Assembly (NCBI GenBank): GCA_041395445.1
Contig: JAWLAO010000008.1
Location: 1 to 64,000, forward strand
Length of the DNA: 64,000 nucleotides
Source: Gammaproteobacteria bacterium
Lineage (GTDB): Bacteria; Pseudomonadota; Gammaproteobacteria; Xanthomonadales; Marinicellaceae
Direction: 5' to 3'
This document shows, piece after piece, positions 54,504 through 63,413 of this stretch (within the stretch, counting starts at the first letter, position 1; every line of letters begins with the position of its first letter). The notes beneath the pieces were generated by a model. The model did no database searches, was not told the origin of the DNA, and was given only the letters and a program-made list of their open reading frames with translations. Both the position numbers and the translations under genes were made by a program.

Positions 54504-56309
54504 CTATTGTCTTGAAGTTGGAGTAATTTCCATTTCAACTTCTTTGCCATCGCGCATCACTTTAGCTTTTACGGTTTTACCAACTTTTAAGGCTTGTAGA
54601 ACATAGGTAAAATCATAGATATTTTCAATTTTTGTTCCTGCTAGTTCAATCAGTAAATCACCACTTTGAATTCCGGCTTTTTCTGCCGGTGAACCTTTAG
54701 TTGATCCGCTAAGCAATACTCCTTTAGCATCACTGGCATAATCAGGGATTGTTCCCATGTAGGCTCGCATCCCTCCACGAGTGCCCTTCTCTTTTTTCCG
54801 AGCTTGTTTTTGAAAGTCTAACGCATCATCCTGCATTGATAATCCACGAGATATGAGGGACATCAGCTTGGATGTTTTAGCCAATCCTTCATAATTGACT
54901 AAATTTTCGGTGTCTCTGGGCGTGTGATATTCTGTGTGTGAGCCTGTGAAAGCGGATAATATTGGCACATTGAATAAATAGAAACTCATGGCATCGGTTG
55001 GCAAATAAGCATCATCCTGCATGGTTATATTCAAACCAACCGGAACATTTCTTTGCTCGATAATTGACTTCCATTGTTTGGAAGAACCGATTCCCTGCAT
55101 TACCAGAGAATCACGCAGACGGCCAATCATATCCATGTTCAAGTTTGCTAAAAAAACTTCTGACAAATCTTTTTTATCAAATGTTTTGACGAAATGATTC
55201 GAGCCTAGCAAACCCAATTCTTCACCGGACCAGAATGCAAAAATTACATCTCGTTTCGGCTTGAATTTGTTTTGATTTTTTAACATCACCAGATATTCGG
55301 CAGCTAAAAGCAAACCACTCACACCGGAAGCATTGTCATCAGCTCCAGGATGAACCATACCGATTTCATCGCCTTTAGCCAAAGATGTAGAGCTTTCCCC
55401 ATGACCTAAATGATCATAATGTGCACCAAGTATCACCGCCGGCAAATCGCTACTACCTTTGATGTAGGCGATGATATTTTTACCGGTTTTCTTATCTTGC
55501 ACGAGGTCAATGGTTGCTGAAACTTTGACATCCGGAATATCAAATCCCATGACGAAGTCACCTTTATCGAGTTTCTTTTGAATAGCGCTCCAGTCTTTAC
55601 CCATGTTATTCAACCACTGTTGAGCAATGTCGTTAGTTATCGAAATAACTGGCATACTGCCGTGAGCTGTTGATGAATCATAAGTTAAAGGAATCAATTG
55701 ACTTTTGACAATGGTGTCCGGTGCGGTTACAAAAATAACTCCAGCGGCTTCATGTTGTCTGGCATTGAGAACTTTGCTTCGTTCACTGGCAAAAGCATTG
55801 ATTTTAACTCTTTGTTCACTGGAAATATCTTCCGGCATAAATCTTTGAATCAACACCCATTTGCCTTTAACGTCTAAGTGAGTGTATGAATCATAGTTAT
55901 CACCCGGTTTATCGCCTTCAGGTTCAGTAATTCCATACCCGGCAAAAACGACTCCGGCTTCTTCAAAATCTCCCAATGCAGAAAAAACAAGTGGTCTGAA
56001 ATCTTTGTCCAGTTGATAGTCTTTACTGTTTACAGAAAATTGGTTATTTTTTCCTAAATGAGTCCCTGCTGTAAATTCAAAAGGATGAAAATAACTTTCG
56101 GAATTCCAAGGTCGAATACCAATTTCCTTCAACTGAGTGCTAATATAAGCAGCGGCTTTCTCCTCACTTTCAGTTCCTGTCAACCTGCCACCGGCTTCAG
56201 TCAATTTGGCAACATGCCTTTTGGCGGTTTCAATATCAGCTTTAGAAACTGATTTAGCATCGGCTACAAAATTGAATCCTAAAATTAAAATCAATATCAA
56301 AGTTTTCAT
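54504..56309 (-). CDS. M28 family metallopeptidase with PDZ domain
   Basis: About 601 residues, exported by a signal peptide (MKTLILILILGFNFVADA). Order: N-terminal region, a protease-associated-type insert (VVFAGYGITEPEGDKPGDNY), the M28 zinc aminopeptidase core with ligands in GAHYDHLGHG, HPGADDNASGVSGLLLAAEY and WSGEELGLLGSNHF, and a C-terminal PDZ (LLSGSTKGSPAEKAGIQSGD). The ATG at 56309 follows GAGGAATAATGCA; a TTG at 56324 is also in frame. It lies 15 bases after the TolB-like lipoprotein gene, with which it probably acts in periplasmic peptide breakdown. Confidence 0.9.
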   Translation of the reverse strand: MKTLILILILGFNFVADAKSVSKADIETAKRHVAKLTEAGGRLTGTESEEKAAAYISTQLKEIGIRPWNSESYFHPFEFTAGTHLGKNNQFSVNSKDYQLDKDFRPLVFSALGDFEEAGVVFAGYGITEPEGDKPGDNYDSYTHLDVKGKWVLIQRFMPEDISSEQRVKINAFASERSKVLNARQHEAAGVIFVTAPDTIVKSQLIPLTYDSSTAHGSMPVISITNDIAQQWLNNMGKDWSAIQKKLDKGDFVMGFDIPDVKVSATIDLVQDKKTGKNIIAYIKGSSDLPAVILGAHYDHLGHGESSTSLAKGDEIGMVHPGADDNASGVSGLLLAAEYLVMLKNQNKFKPKRDVIFAFWSGEELGLLGSNHFVKTFDKKDLSEVFLANLNMDMIGRLRDSLVMQGIGSSKQWKSIIEQRNVPVGLNITMQDDAYLPTDAMSFYLFNVPILSAFTGSHTEYHTPRDTENLVNYEGLAKTSKLMSLISRGLSMQDDALDFQKQARKKEKGTRGGMRAYMGTIPDYASDAKGVLLSGSTKGSPAEKAGIQSGDLLIELAGTKIENIYDFTYVLQALKVGKTVKAKVMRDGKEVEMEITPTSRQ

Positions 56310-56324
56310 TGCATTATTCCTCAA

Positions 56325-57455
56325 TTATTGCAATCCCAAAGCCTGTAAAGCTACCTGATGATTCCAGTCTGCACGATAAATTTGCGAGAGATTGTTGTTG
56401 TCTTTTTTACGAGTCCAGTAAAGCTCATTGCCTTCAGGAGTAAAGACCGGTAAGCCGTCAAAGCCATCCAGATTGCTGACTCTGATAGGTTCGTGATTTC
56501 CTTCTGCATCAACAATATACAACTCAAAATTGGCGAATCCATTCTTGTTGGTTGTAAAAATAATGTATTTCTGGGACGGATGATAGTAGGGAGCCCAGGA
56601 CATTTTGCCTTCGTGAGTGATTTGTTTTTTGTCTGTTCCATCAATATTCATCGAATAAATCTCAGCAATCATGCCATCTTCGGTGAATTTACGCCAAACG
56701 ATACGTTTGCCATCCGGAGAGAAGAACGGACCACCATCATAACCTCGTTCAGTTGTCAGTTGCTTAACATTACTTCCGTCAGAGTTCATGATAAAAATAT
56801 CCATCATGTAGGATTTGTCGAGTTCGAACAATTTTGTTTCTTCCTGAGACATACCACCTTTTCCGTTATAAGCATTACGGTTGGAAGCAAAAGCAATCAG
56901 CTTGCCATCCGGTGAAAAACTTCCTTCTGCGTCATAACCAATATCTGTGGTTAGTTGTGTGACTTCATCGCCTTTTTTAACAAATAAGTCAAAATATTCA
57001 TCATAATCCCATGAGTATCGGCGTTCCTTTCCTGAGTTTCTGAAATCAATTTCCGCTTGCTGTTTTTTTAAGGCGTCATTATCTAAGTGAGTTGAAGCGT
57101 ACAAAATTTGCTCGCCATCGGGATGAATCCAAGCACAAGTGGTTTTCCCAACTCCATTAGAAATCATTTCGACATCACCGAACTCTAAATCCATAGTGTA
57201 AATTTGGTAAAACGGATTGCCTTCATGCCTTTCGCTTTGAAAAACAATTTTGGAGCCATCAGCTGAAAAATACCCTTCTCCGGCTCGTCTTCCCTCAAAT
57301 GTCAAACGACTGATATTGGTCATTAGTTCAACTTCTTTGGGTGAAATTGTTTCAGACATTGGTGGTGGTTTAGGGGTTTCAAAAGAAGATTTTTGAAGGT
57401 TTTTTTGACTACATGAAGTGCATAAAAGCACTATTACTGGGATAAAAATTTTCAT
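56325..57455 (-). CDS. TolB-like beta-propeller lipoprotein
   Basis: A 376-residue protein with a lipoprotein signal peptide (LLCTSC, Cys near 15) and WD40-like PD40 propeller repeats: GYFSADGSKIVFQSERH, GSFSPDGKLIAFASNR, PFFSPDGKRIVW and YYHPSQKYIIFTTN. It is shorter than TolB and lacks its N-terminal domain. In other genomes the same propeller is found fused to or beside M28 peptidases, as here. It starts 7 bases after glmM. Its role is inferred. Confidence 0.82.
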   Translation of the reverse strand: MKIFIPVIVLLCTSCSQKNLQKSSFETPKPPPMSETISPKEVELMTNISRLTFEGRRAGEGYFSADGSKIVFQSERHEGNPFYQIYTMDLEFGDVEMISNGVGKTTCAWIHPDGEQILYASTHLDNDALKKQQAEIDFRNSGKERRYSWDYDEYFDLFVKKGDEVTQLTTDIGYDAEGSFSPDGKLIAFASNRNAYNGKGGMSQEETKLFELDKSYMMDIFIMNSDGSNVKQLTTERGYDGGPFFSPDGKRIVWRKFTEDGMIAEIYSMNIDGTDKKQITHEGKMSWAPYYHPSQKYIIFTTNKNGFANFELYIVDAEGNHEPIRVSNLDGFDGLPVFTPEGNELYWTRKKDNNNLSQIYRADWNHQVALQALGLQ

Positions 57456-57462
57456 TGTTTTT

Positions 57463-58800
57463 TTATAAGTTATTCACTAAACTGACCAGTTCACCGGCGT
57501 ATTTTTCTGCAAGTTTTTCATCTTTTGCTTCAACCATCACTCTGAGCATTGGTTGAGTTCCGGATGCACGAATCAAGGTTCGACCATTATTTCCTAATTC
57601 TTTGTCTATTTCAGTTGAGAGTGAAATTACATCTTGATGTTGAGCTAATGATTTTGCATTTTCAACGGTAATATTAATCAGAACCTGAGGGTATAAAGGA
57701 ATTTCATCGGCGAGTTCTTTGAGATTTTTTCCTTCCTTAATCATCACCGATAACACCATCAAAGCACTAACAATTCCGTCTCCTGTGGTTGCCAAGTCCA
57801 GATTAAGAATATGTCCTGAAGACTCTCCACCCAGATGCCAATTGTTTTTTCGTAATAGCTGATGGACATAACGATCACCGACATCCGCTCTGAGAAAATC
57901 AATTCCTAAATCACTCAGACCGCTTTGCATGGCTTGATTGGACATGAGTGTTCCAACAACTCCACCGTTGAGTTTACCATTTTTATGAAGATGTTTGGCA
58001 ACAATAAAAATCAGTTGATCGCCATCAATCACCTCGCCGTAATGATTAATCATTAAGACTCTGTCACCATCACCATCCAGAGCAATTCCTAAATCTGCTC
58101 CGGTTTCTAAAACTTGTTCCTGTAAAATTTGCGGATGTGTTGAACCGCAATCAGCATTGATATTTAAACCATCGGGTTTATTGGCAATAACCGTGACATC
58201 AGCACCTAATTCGGAGAAAACTTGCGGAGCAATATGGTATGTTGCACCATTGGCACAGTCGAGTACAATTTTTAAACCGGCCAGGCTTTTTTGACGAGGG
58301 AAACTGCTTTTACAAAACTCAATATAACGACCGGCCGCATCATCCACACGCTTGGCTTTTCCGAGCTTCTCACTAGAAACAGTTGCAAATTCTTTATCAA
58401 GTTCTTGTTCAATGGCTAATTCCAATTCATCGGATAACTTTTCACCATCGGCGTTGAAGAATTTAATCCCATTGTCGTAATAAGGATTGTGCGAAGCGCT
58501 AATCACGATCCCGGCACTGGCATGCATGGAACTGGTCATCCAGGCAATTCCTGGAGTTGGCATCGGACCTAACAATAATGAATTTGTTCCTGCCGAAGAT
58601 AAGCCGGCTTCCAAAGCAGACTCCAGCATATAACCCGAAATTCGAGTGTCTTTTCCGATGAGAATTGTATTTGACGGTGATAGCTTACCCAAAACCACAC
58701 CAGCTGCCCGACCTAATTTCAAGGCGAACTCAGCTGTCATTAACGAACCACCGACTTTTCCGCGAATCCCGTCCGTTCCAAAATATTTTTTTTCTGACAT
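57463..58800 (-). CDS. glmM: Phosphoglucosamine mutase
   Basis: Converts glucosamine 6-phosphate to the 1-phosphate for UDP-GlcNAc synthesis. The 445 residues have KYFGTDGIRGKVG, the phosphoserine site ISASHNPYYDNGIKF with Ser102, the metal loop ALDGDGDRVLM, the sugar loop GGESSGHI and the phosphate-binding RASGTQPMLRVMVE. The order ftsH-folP-glmM is the usual gammaproteobacterial one. Confidence 0.96.
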   Translation of the reverse strand: MSEKKYFGTDGIRGKVGGSLMTAEFALKLGRAAGVVLGKLSPSNTILIGKDTRISGYMLESALEAGLSSAGTNSLLLGPMPTPGIAWMTSSMHASAGIVISASHNPYYDNGIKFFNADGEKLSDELELAIEQELDKEFATVSSEKLGKAKRVDDAAGRYIEFCKSSFPRQKSLAGLKIVLDCANGATYHIAPQVFSELGADVTVIANKPDGLNINADCGSTHPQILQEQVLETGADLGIALDGDGDRVLMINHYGEVIDGDQLIFIVAKHLHKNGKLNGGVVGTLMSNQAMQSGLSDLGIDFLRADVGDRYVHQLLRKNNWHLGGESSGHILNLDLATTGDGIVSALMVLSVMIKEGKNLKELADEIPLYPQVLINITVENAKSLAQHQDVISLSTEIDKELGNNGRTLIRASGTQPMLRVMVEAKDEKLAEKYAGELVSLVNNL

Positions 58801-58830
58801 TAAATTTTAAATGTTTTTTGATTTATAAAT

Positions 58831-59628
58831 TTAGTCCATCAATGCTTTGGCCATTTTCAGCACATCAACCGTTGCTTTAACATCATGAACTCTGAATATA
58901 TCGGCTCCTTGCATGTATGCGAACTGAGCAATGGCTAAACTTCCGTAAATTCGTTCACCAACTTCAACATCAAGAATCTGACCAATCATGGTTTTTCTGG
59001 AAACACCAATCAATAATGGATAACCCAAAGATTTTAGCTGTTTGATGTTTTTAAGTAAAGCAAGATTATGCTCCAATGTTTTTCCAAAGCCGATACCCGG
59101 ATCAATAATAATATTTTTTGAACGGATTCCTGCTTTCTGGCAAGCCTCAATTCTCGCTTCTAAGAAACTCATAACTTCTGCCACAACATCCTGATAACGA
59201 GGATTGTGTTGCATGGTTTGCGGCATTCCTTGTTTGTGCATCAAACAGACAGGAACATCATATTCAGCTGCAACTTCTAATGTTCCGGGAGAAAGCAAAG
59301 CGTTGACATCATTAATAAAGTCAGCACCGGCTTTTATCGCTTCTTCCATAACATTTGCTTTGCTGGTGTCAATTGAAATTGTAATGGATTTATTGGTTTG
59401 TCTGAGTTTTTCGATAACCGGAATGACTCGGGATATTTCTTCATCTACCGAAATTTCTTTAGCTCCGGGTCTGGTTGATTCACCACCGACATCAATTATA
59501 TCAGCTCCCTGTTTGATAAGAATGTGTGCTTGTTTGATGGCATTGTCGGTTTGATAAAATAAACCACCATCTGAAAACGAATCGGGGGTCACATTAATGA
59601 CCCCCATAACTTTAAAATTTCCAGTCAT
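58831..59628 (-). CDS. folP: Dihydropteroate synthase
   Basis: Joins p-aminobenzoate to dihydropterin pyrophosphate in folate synthesis, the target of sulfonamides. The 265 residues have MGVINVTPDSFSDGG, DVGGESTRPGA, NDVNALLSPG, IIDPGIGFGKTLEHN, LLIGVSRKTMI and the C-terminal FRVHDVKATVDVLKMAKA. It begins 3 bases after the ftsH stop. Confidence 0.96.
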   Translation of the reverse strand: MTGNFKVMGVINVTPDSFSDGGLFYQTDNAIKQAHILIKQGADIIDVGGESTRPGAKEISVDEEISRVIPVIEKLRQTNKSITISIDTSKANVMEEAIKAGADFINDVNALLSPGTLEVAAEYDVPVCLMHKQGMPQTMQHNPRYQDVVAEVMSFLEARIEACQKAGIRSKNIIIDPGIGFGKTLEHNLALLKNIKQLKSLGYPLLIGVSRKTMIGQILDVEVGERIYGSLAIAQFAYMQGADIFRVHDVKATVDVLKMAKALMD

Positions 59629-59631
59629 TGA

Positions 59632-61563
59632 TTAACTTGAAGTGGCTTCACCACCAATATTATCCTTGCCGGATTTCTTTTCTTCCTTGTTTTTGGATTT
59701 TGGATTGACTGAAGTATCATCATCGTCCCATCCGTCCGGAGGTGTAATTTCTTTGCCTTCCATGATTTCAACAACTTGTTCGCTGTTCAGCGTTTCATAT
59801 TTCATCAACGCCTCAGACATGGTGTGAAGTTTATCAATATTATCCTGCAAAATTTTAGTTGCTTTACCATAATTATCATCAATGATTTTCTTGATGGCAT
59901 CATCAATCAATTTCGCAGTCGCATCTGATACATTTTTATGCTGAGTAACCTGACGACCGAGGAAAACTTCACCCTCATCTTCGGAATAAAGCAATGGTCC
60001 GAGCCCTTCTCCAAAACCCCATTTAGTGACCATGTTTCTGGCAATATTGGTCGCATGTTGAATATCACTCGAAGCTCCTGTGGAAATAGCTTCAGGACCT
60101 CCAAGTAATTCCTCAGCAATTCGTCCGCCATAAGCCATGGCAATTTGTGACTCCAGTTTAGTTTTTGTGATTGAAACTTCGTCTTTCACAGGCATCGACA
60201 TTGTTACACCTAGAGCTCTTCCGCGAGGAATAATTGTCACTTTATAAATTGGATTATGTTCTGGTGACAAATATCCAACAATTGCGTGTCCGGCTTCATG
60301 ATACGCGGTCACTTTGCGATCATGTTCATCCATCACCATGGACTTGCGTTCCGCACCCATCATGATTTTGTCTTTGGCTTTTTCGAAGTTTTCCATTGTT
60401 ACAATTTTGGCATTTTCACGGGCTGCAAATAATGCTGCTTCATTCACCAAATTTGCCAAATCAGCACCTGAAAATCCCGGAGTTCCTCTCGCCAGCATTT
60501 TCGGTTTGACATCATCTGCCAAAGGAACTTTTTTCATGTGAACTTTCAGAATCGCCTCACGTCCCAAAATATCCGGTAATGGTACAACCACCTGACGATC
60601 GAAACGACCCGGGCGCAATAAGGCTTTATCCAATACATCCGGTCTGTTGGTTGCAGCGATTACAATAACCCCTTCATTGCCTTCAAAACCATCCATTTCA
60701 ACCAATAACTGATTTAATGTTTGTTCTCTTTCGTCATGTCCGCCGCCCATTCCGGCTCCACGCTGACGACCCACCGCATCAATTTCGTCAATAAAAATGA
60801 TACACGGAGCATTTTTCTTCGCCTGATCAAACATGTCACGCACACGCGATGCACCGACACCAACAAACATTTCAACGAAATCAGAACCTGAAATTGTAAA
60901 GAAAGGAACTTTTGCCTCGCCGGCAATAGCTTTTGCTAGTAAAGTTTTACCGGTTCCGGGCGAGCCAACCATTAATACACCGCGAGGGATATGACCACCG
61001 AGTTTCTGAAATTTCCCCGGATCTCTAAGGAAATCAACAATTTCTCCGACTTCTTCCTTGGCTTCTTCCACACCGGCAACATCAGCGAAGGTTACTTTTA
61101 TTTGGTCTTCGCTGAGAAGTTTGGCCTTGGATTTACCAAAGCTCATGGCTCCTCCTTTTCCACCGCCGCCTTGCATTTGACGCATAATGAAAAACCACAA
61201 ACCAACTAACAACAAAATTGGCAGAATGGTTTCCAGCAATCTGAAGAAAACACTTTCTTCCTGAAATGGCAGATAAGTAGCATCTACATTTTTCTTGATA
61301 AGGTCATCAATCAGTTTGTCATCTTTAGGCGCATTAACTGTTATTTTTTCACCATTCATCAACTGAGCTGTAATCACCTTATGGACACCAGTCTTATCAT
61401 CCACAACAACGGATTGTATCTGACCATCATTCAACTTATCGTAAAAATCAGTATAAGAGACCTCTGACGATCTTTCCGAATTATGCACAACGGTATTAAA
61501 GACTGATAACAGAACCATCAGCACAACAATCCAGAGAACTATGTTTTTTGTTACGTTATTCAA
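59632..61563 (-). CDS. ftsH: ATP-dependent zinc metalloprotease FtsH
   Basis: A membrane-bound AAA protease that removes damaged membrane proteins and regulators. The 643 residues have two N-terminal transmembrane segments (IVLWIVVLMVLLSVFNTVV and ILPILLLVGLWFFIM) around a periplasmic domain. Next are Walker A GSPGTGKTLLAKA (Ser where Pro is usual in GPPGTGKT), Walker B IIFIDEIDAVG, the second region of homology ATNRPDVLDKALLRPGRFDR and the zinc site HEAGH near 422-426. The tail is acidic-basic. It follows rlmE by 19 bases. Confidence 0.96.
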   Translation of the reverse strand: MNNVTKNIVLWIVVLMVLLSVFNTVVHNSERSSEVSYTDFYDKLNDGQIQSVVVDDKTGVHKVITAQLMNGEKITVNAPKDDKLIDDLIKKNVDATYLPFQEESVFFRLLETILPILLLVGLWFFIMRQMQGGGGKGGAMSFGKSKAKLLSEDQIKVTFADVAGVEEAKEEVGEIVDFLRDPGKFQKLGGHIPRGVLMVGSPGTGKTLLAKAIAGEAKVPFFTISGSDFVEMFVGVGASRVRDMFDQAKKNAPCIIFIDEIDAVGRQRGAGMGGGHDEREQTLNQLLVEMDGFEGNEGVIVIAATNRPDVLDKALLRPGRFDRQVVVPLPDILGREAILKVHMKKVPLADDVKPKMLARGTPGFSGADLANLVNEAALFAARENAKIVTMENFEKAKDKIMMGAERKSMVMDEHDRKVTAYHEAGHAIVGYLSPEHNPIYKVTIIPRGRALGVTMSMPVKDEVSITKTKLESQIAMAYGGRIAEELLGGPEAISTGASSDIQHATNIARNMVTKWGFGEGLGPLLYSEDEGEVFLGRQVTQHKNVSDATAKLIDDAIKKIIDDNYGKATKILQDNIDKLHTMSEALMKYETLNSEQVVEIMEGKEITPPDGWDDDDTSVNPKSKNKEEKKSGKDNIGGEATSS

Positions 61564-61582
61564 AGCAATTTCCTAAGTTAAA

Positions 61583-62203
61583 TTAACCTCTAAAACCTTT
61601 GGCAACCGCATAAACTTCGCGACTTCTCGCTCTGGATGCCTTTGGTTTTCTCATGACGACTATTTTAAAATCCTGTTTGAGTTGTTTCAGATATTCGTCA
61701 AAACCTTCTCCCTGAAACAACTTCACTGCGTAATTACCACCTTGTCTGAGACATTGATGACAAAAGTCCAGTGCCAGTTCTGCCAGATACATTATTTTAG
61801 GTTGATCTATGGCGAACACTCCACTTAAGTTTGGGGCTATATCGGATAACACAAGATCTATTTTTTCAGAATCAATGACATTTAAAAGTTGTTGTAAAAC
61901 CTCATCATCACGAAAGTCTCCTTGTATAATTTCCACTCCTTCAATAGGTTCAACCGGAAGAATATCCAGACCAATGACGCGTGTTCCTGCCGGAGCCAGT
62001 TTACGAGCAACCTGACACCAACCACCGGGAGCACAACCCAAATCAACAACACTATTGATTCCACTCAATAATTGATCTTTCTCGTGCAATTCTTCCAGTT
62101 TGAATGCCGATCGTGCTCGGTATCCGTGTTCTTGCGACATTTTGACCCAATAATCATCAAAATGTTCACGCAACCAGTTATTTGAACTCTTACTTCTTGC
62201 CAT
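61583..62203 (-). CDS. rlmE: 23S rRNA (uridine2552-2'-O)-methyltransferase
   Basis: RlmE/FtsJ methylates the A loop of 23S rRNA. The 206 residues have SNNWLREHFDDYWVKMSQEH, GYRARSAFKLEELHE, the SAM site VVDLGCAPGGWCQVA, the catalytic Asp in LVLSDIAPNLSG and Lys in YAVKLFQGEG. It heads the rlmE-ftsH-folP-glmM unit and is divergent from yhbY, a gene pair conserved in gammaproteobacteria. Confidence 0.96.
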   Translation of the reverse strand: MARSKSSNNWLREHFDDYWVKMSQEHGYRARSAFKLEELHEKDQLLSGINSVVDLGCAPGGWCQVARKLAPAGTRVIGLDILPVEPIEGVEIIQGDFRDDEVLQQLLNVIDSEKIDLVLSDIAPNLSGVFAIDQPKIMYLAELALDFCHQCLRQGGNYAVKLFQGEGFDEYLKQLKQDFKIVVMRKPKASRARSREVYAVAKGFRG

Positions 62204-62262
62204 GTCCCAACAGACTGTTAAAATGCAACATTAACATAACGAGATAATAACAAAAAGCACTA

Positions 62263-62544
62263 ATGAATAAAAATGCGATTAAATATTTACGCGGAATCAG
62301 CCACAATATCAAGCCTGTGGTGATGGTTGCAGATAAAGGACTTACCGAAAATGTCATGAATGAAATTGACATTGCTTTGGACAAGCACGAACTCATCAAA
62401 ATCAAAATCCGAACCGACCGAGAAACCCGAAATCAATTCATCAGTGAAATTGTCAATCAAACCAATTCTGAACAAATTCACACCATCGGTCAGACATTAA
62501 CCATCTTTCGCAGAAACCCGAAAAATCCTCAATACGAAATCTAA
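62263..62544 (+). CDS. yhbY: CRM-domain RNA-binding protein YhbY
   Basis: A 93-residue ribosome-associated protein made of one CRM domain: RGISHNIKPVVMVADKGLTE, ALDKHELIKIKI and the C-terminal IGQTLTIFRRNPKNP. The GxxG-like loop is in NIKPVVMVADKG. It is divergent from rlmE by 59 bases and 2 bases before the next gene. Confidence 0.93.
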   Translation: MNKNAIKYLRGISHNIKPVVMVADKGLTENVMNEIDIALDKHELIKIKIRTDRETRNQFISEIVNQTNSEQIHTIGQTLTIFRRNPKNPQYEI

Positions 62545-62546
62545 CT

Positions 62547-62918
62547 ATGAAACTGGTTGAGAACACCGAAAATAGTTTAAACATTATTTCATCGGCAACT
62601 AGTGATGAAATTGTTGTCAATGGAAACACGATTCAGGAAAGCTGTATCATTAACAGTAATACCGTGATGACAGACTTACAACTGAAATCAATTGAGCAAC
62701 TGTCATCAACTCATATTGAATATTTACTCTCAAACCGGCCCGAAATTATTATTTTGGGTTCGGGTTTAGTCCATCAATTTCCTCAAGTCGATTTGTTACA
62801 ACCACTTGCTCAAAACAATGTCGGATTAGAGGTAATGACCAACAAATCTGCTGTCAGAACTTTCAATGTACTGATGGCTGAGGACAGAAATGTCGCTTGT
62901 TTGCTGATTATCGGATAA
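62547..62918 (+). CDS. Mth938-like domain protein (DUF498)
   Basis: A 123-residue protein with the family core: PEIIILGSGLVHQFPQVDLL and VGLEVMTNKSAVRTFNVLMA followed by EDRNVACLLI. Members are small cytosolic proteins of unclear role, related to a mitochondrial complex I assembly factor (NDUFAF3). It is 2 bases after yhbY and 4 bases before the next small gene. Confidence 0.88.
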   Translation: MKLVENTENSLNIISSATSDEIVVNGNTIQESCIINSNTVMTDLQLKSIEQLSSTHIEYLLSNRPEIIILGSGLVHQFPQVDLLQPLAQNNVGLEVMTNKSAVRTFNVLMAEDRNVACLLIIG

Positions 62919-62922
62919 ACAA

Positions 62923-63237
62923 TTGCTGCATATTTCCCTGCATTTTATTGTTCCCTTAGCGATTAGTATTATCTTTTTTCCAAAAAGATGGAAGTTTGCT
63001 TTTTTGATTATGGCAGCAACAATGATAGTCGATTTGGATCATTTGCTGGCGACGCCAATCTATGATCCTTTGAGATGCAGTATCGGATTTCATCCTTTGC
63101 ATCGTTTCATTCCAATTGCAATCTACGCAATTGCCTGCCTGATTCCAAAAACACGACTGTTAGGAATCGGTTTGATTATCCACATGATTTTGGACTCGAT
63201 TGATTGTCAAATGACCAATCAAGTATGGTATGTTTAA
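62923..63237 (+). CDS. DUF6122-like small membrane protein
   Basis: About 104 residues, starting at a TTG codon (no ATG is available in frame after the upstream stop). The protein MLHISLHFIVPLAISIIFFP, MIVDLDHLLATPIYDP, GFHPLHRFIPIAIYAI and IIHMILDSIDCQM has four hydrophobic segments and a His/Asp pattern (HISLH, DLDHLL, HPLH, HMILDSIDC) that suggests a metal site in the membrane. This fits DUF6122; function unknown. Confidence 0.78.
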   Translation: MLHISLHFIVPLAISIIFFPKRWKFAFLIMAATMIVDLDHLLATPIYDPLRCSIGFHPLHRFIPIAIYAIACLIPKTRLLGIGLIIHMILDSIDCQMTNQVWYV

Positions 63238-63258
63238 AAAATTAAAAATAATTTTCTA

Positions 63259-63277
63259 ATTCTCAAGTTTTGAGAAT
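63259..63277. repeat. Short palindrome upstream of recA
   Basis: ATTCTCAA and TTGAGAAT with GTT between. No T run follows on the plus strand, so it is not a clear terminator of the preceding unit. Its link to recA regulation is unknown. Confidence 0.4.
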
Positions 63278-63413
63278 GACACAGCCTAATATTGCAAGCA
63301 TCCGATTTTTCCTACAAAAATTTAGGAATTTTTATATATTGTAATCGACATCTTCATACTATAATACGAGGCTAATAATGAAAACAGACACAGCGAGAAT
63401 TTTGGAGCTAAAT

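Noticed and set aside
63258..63365. LexA box before recA
   Set aside because: The TTTTTATATATTG word resembles the AT centre of a box but lacks the CTG/CAG ends.
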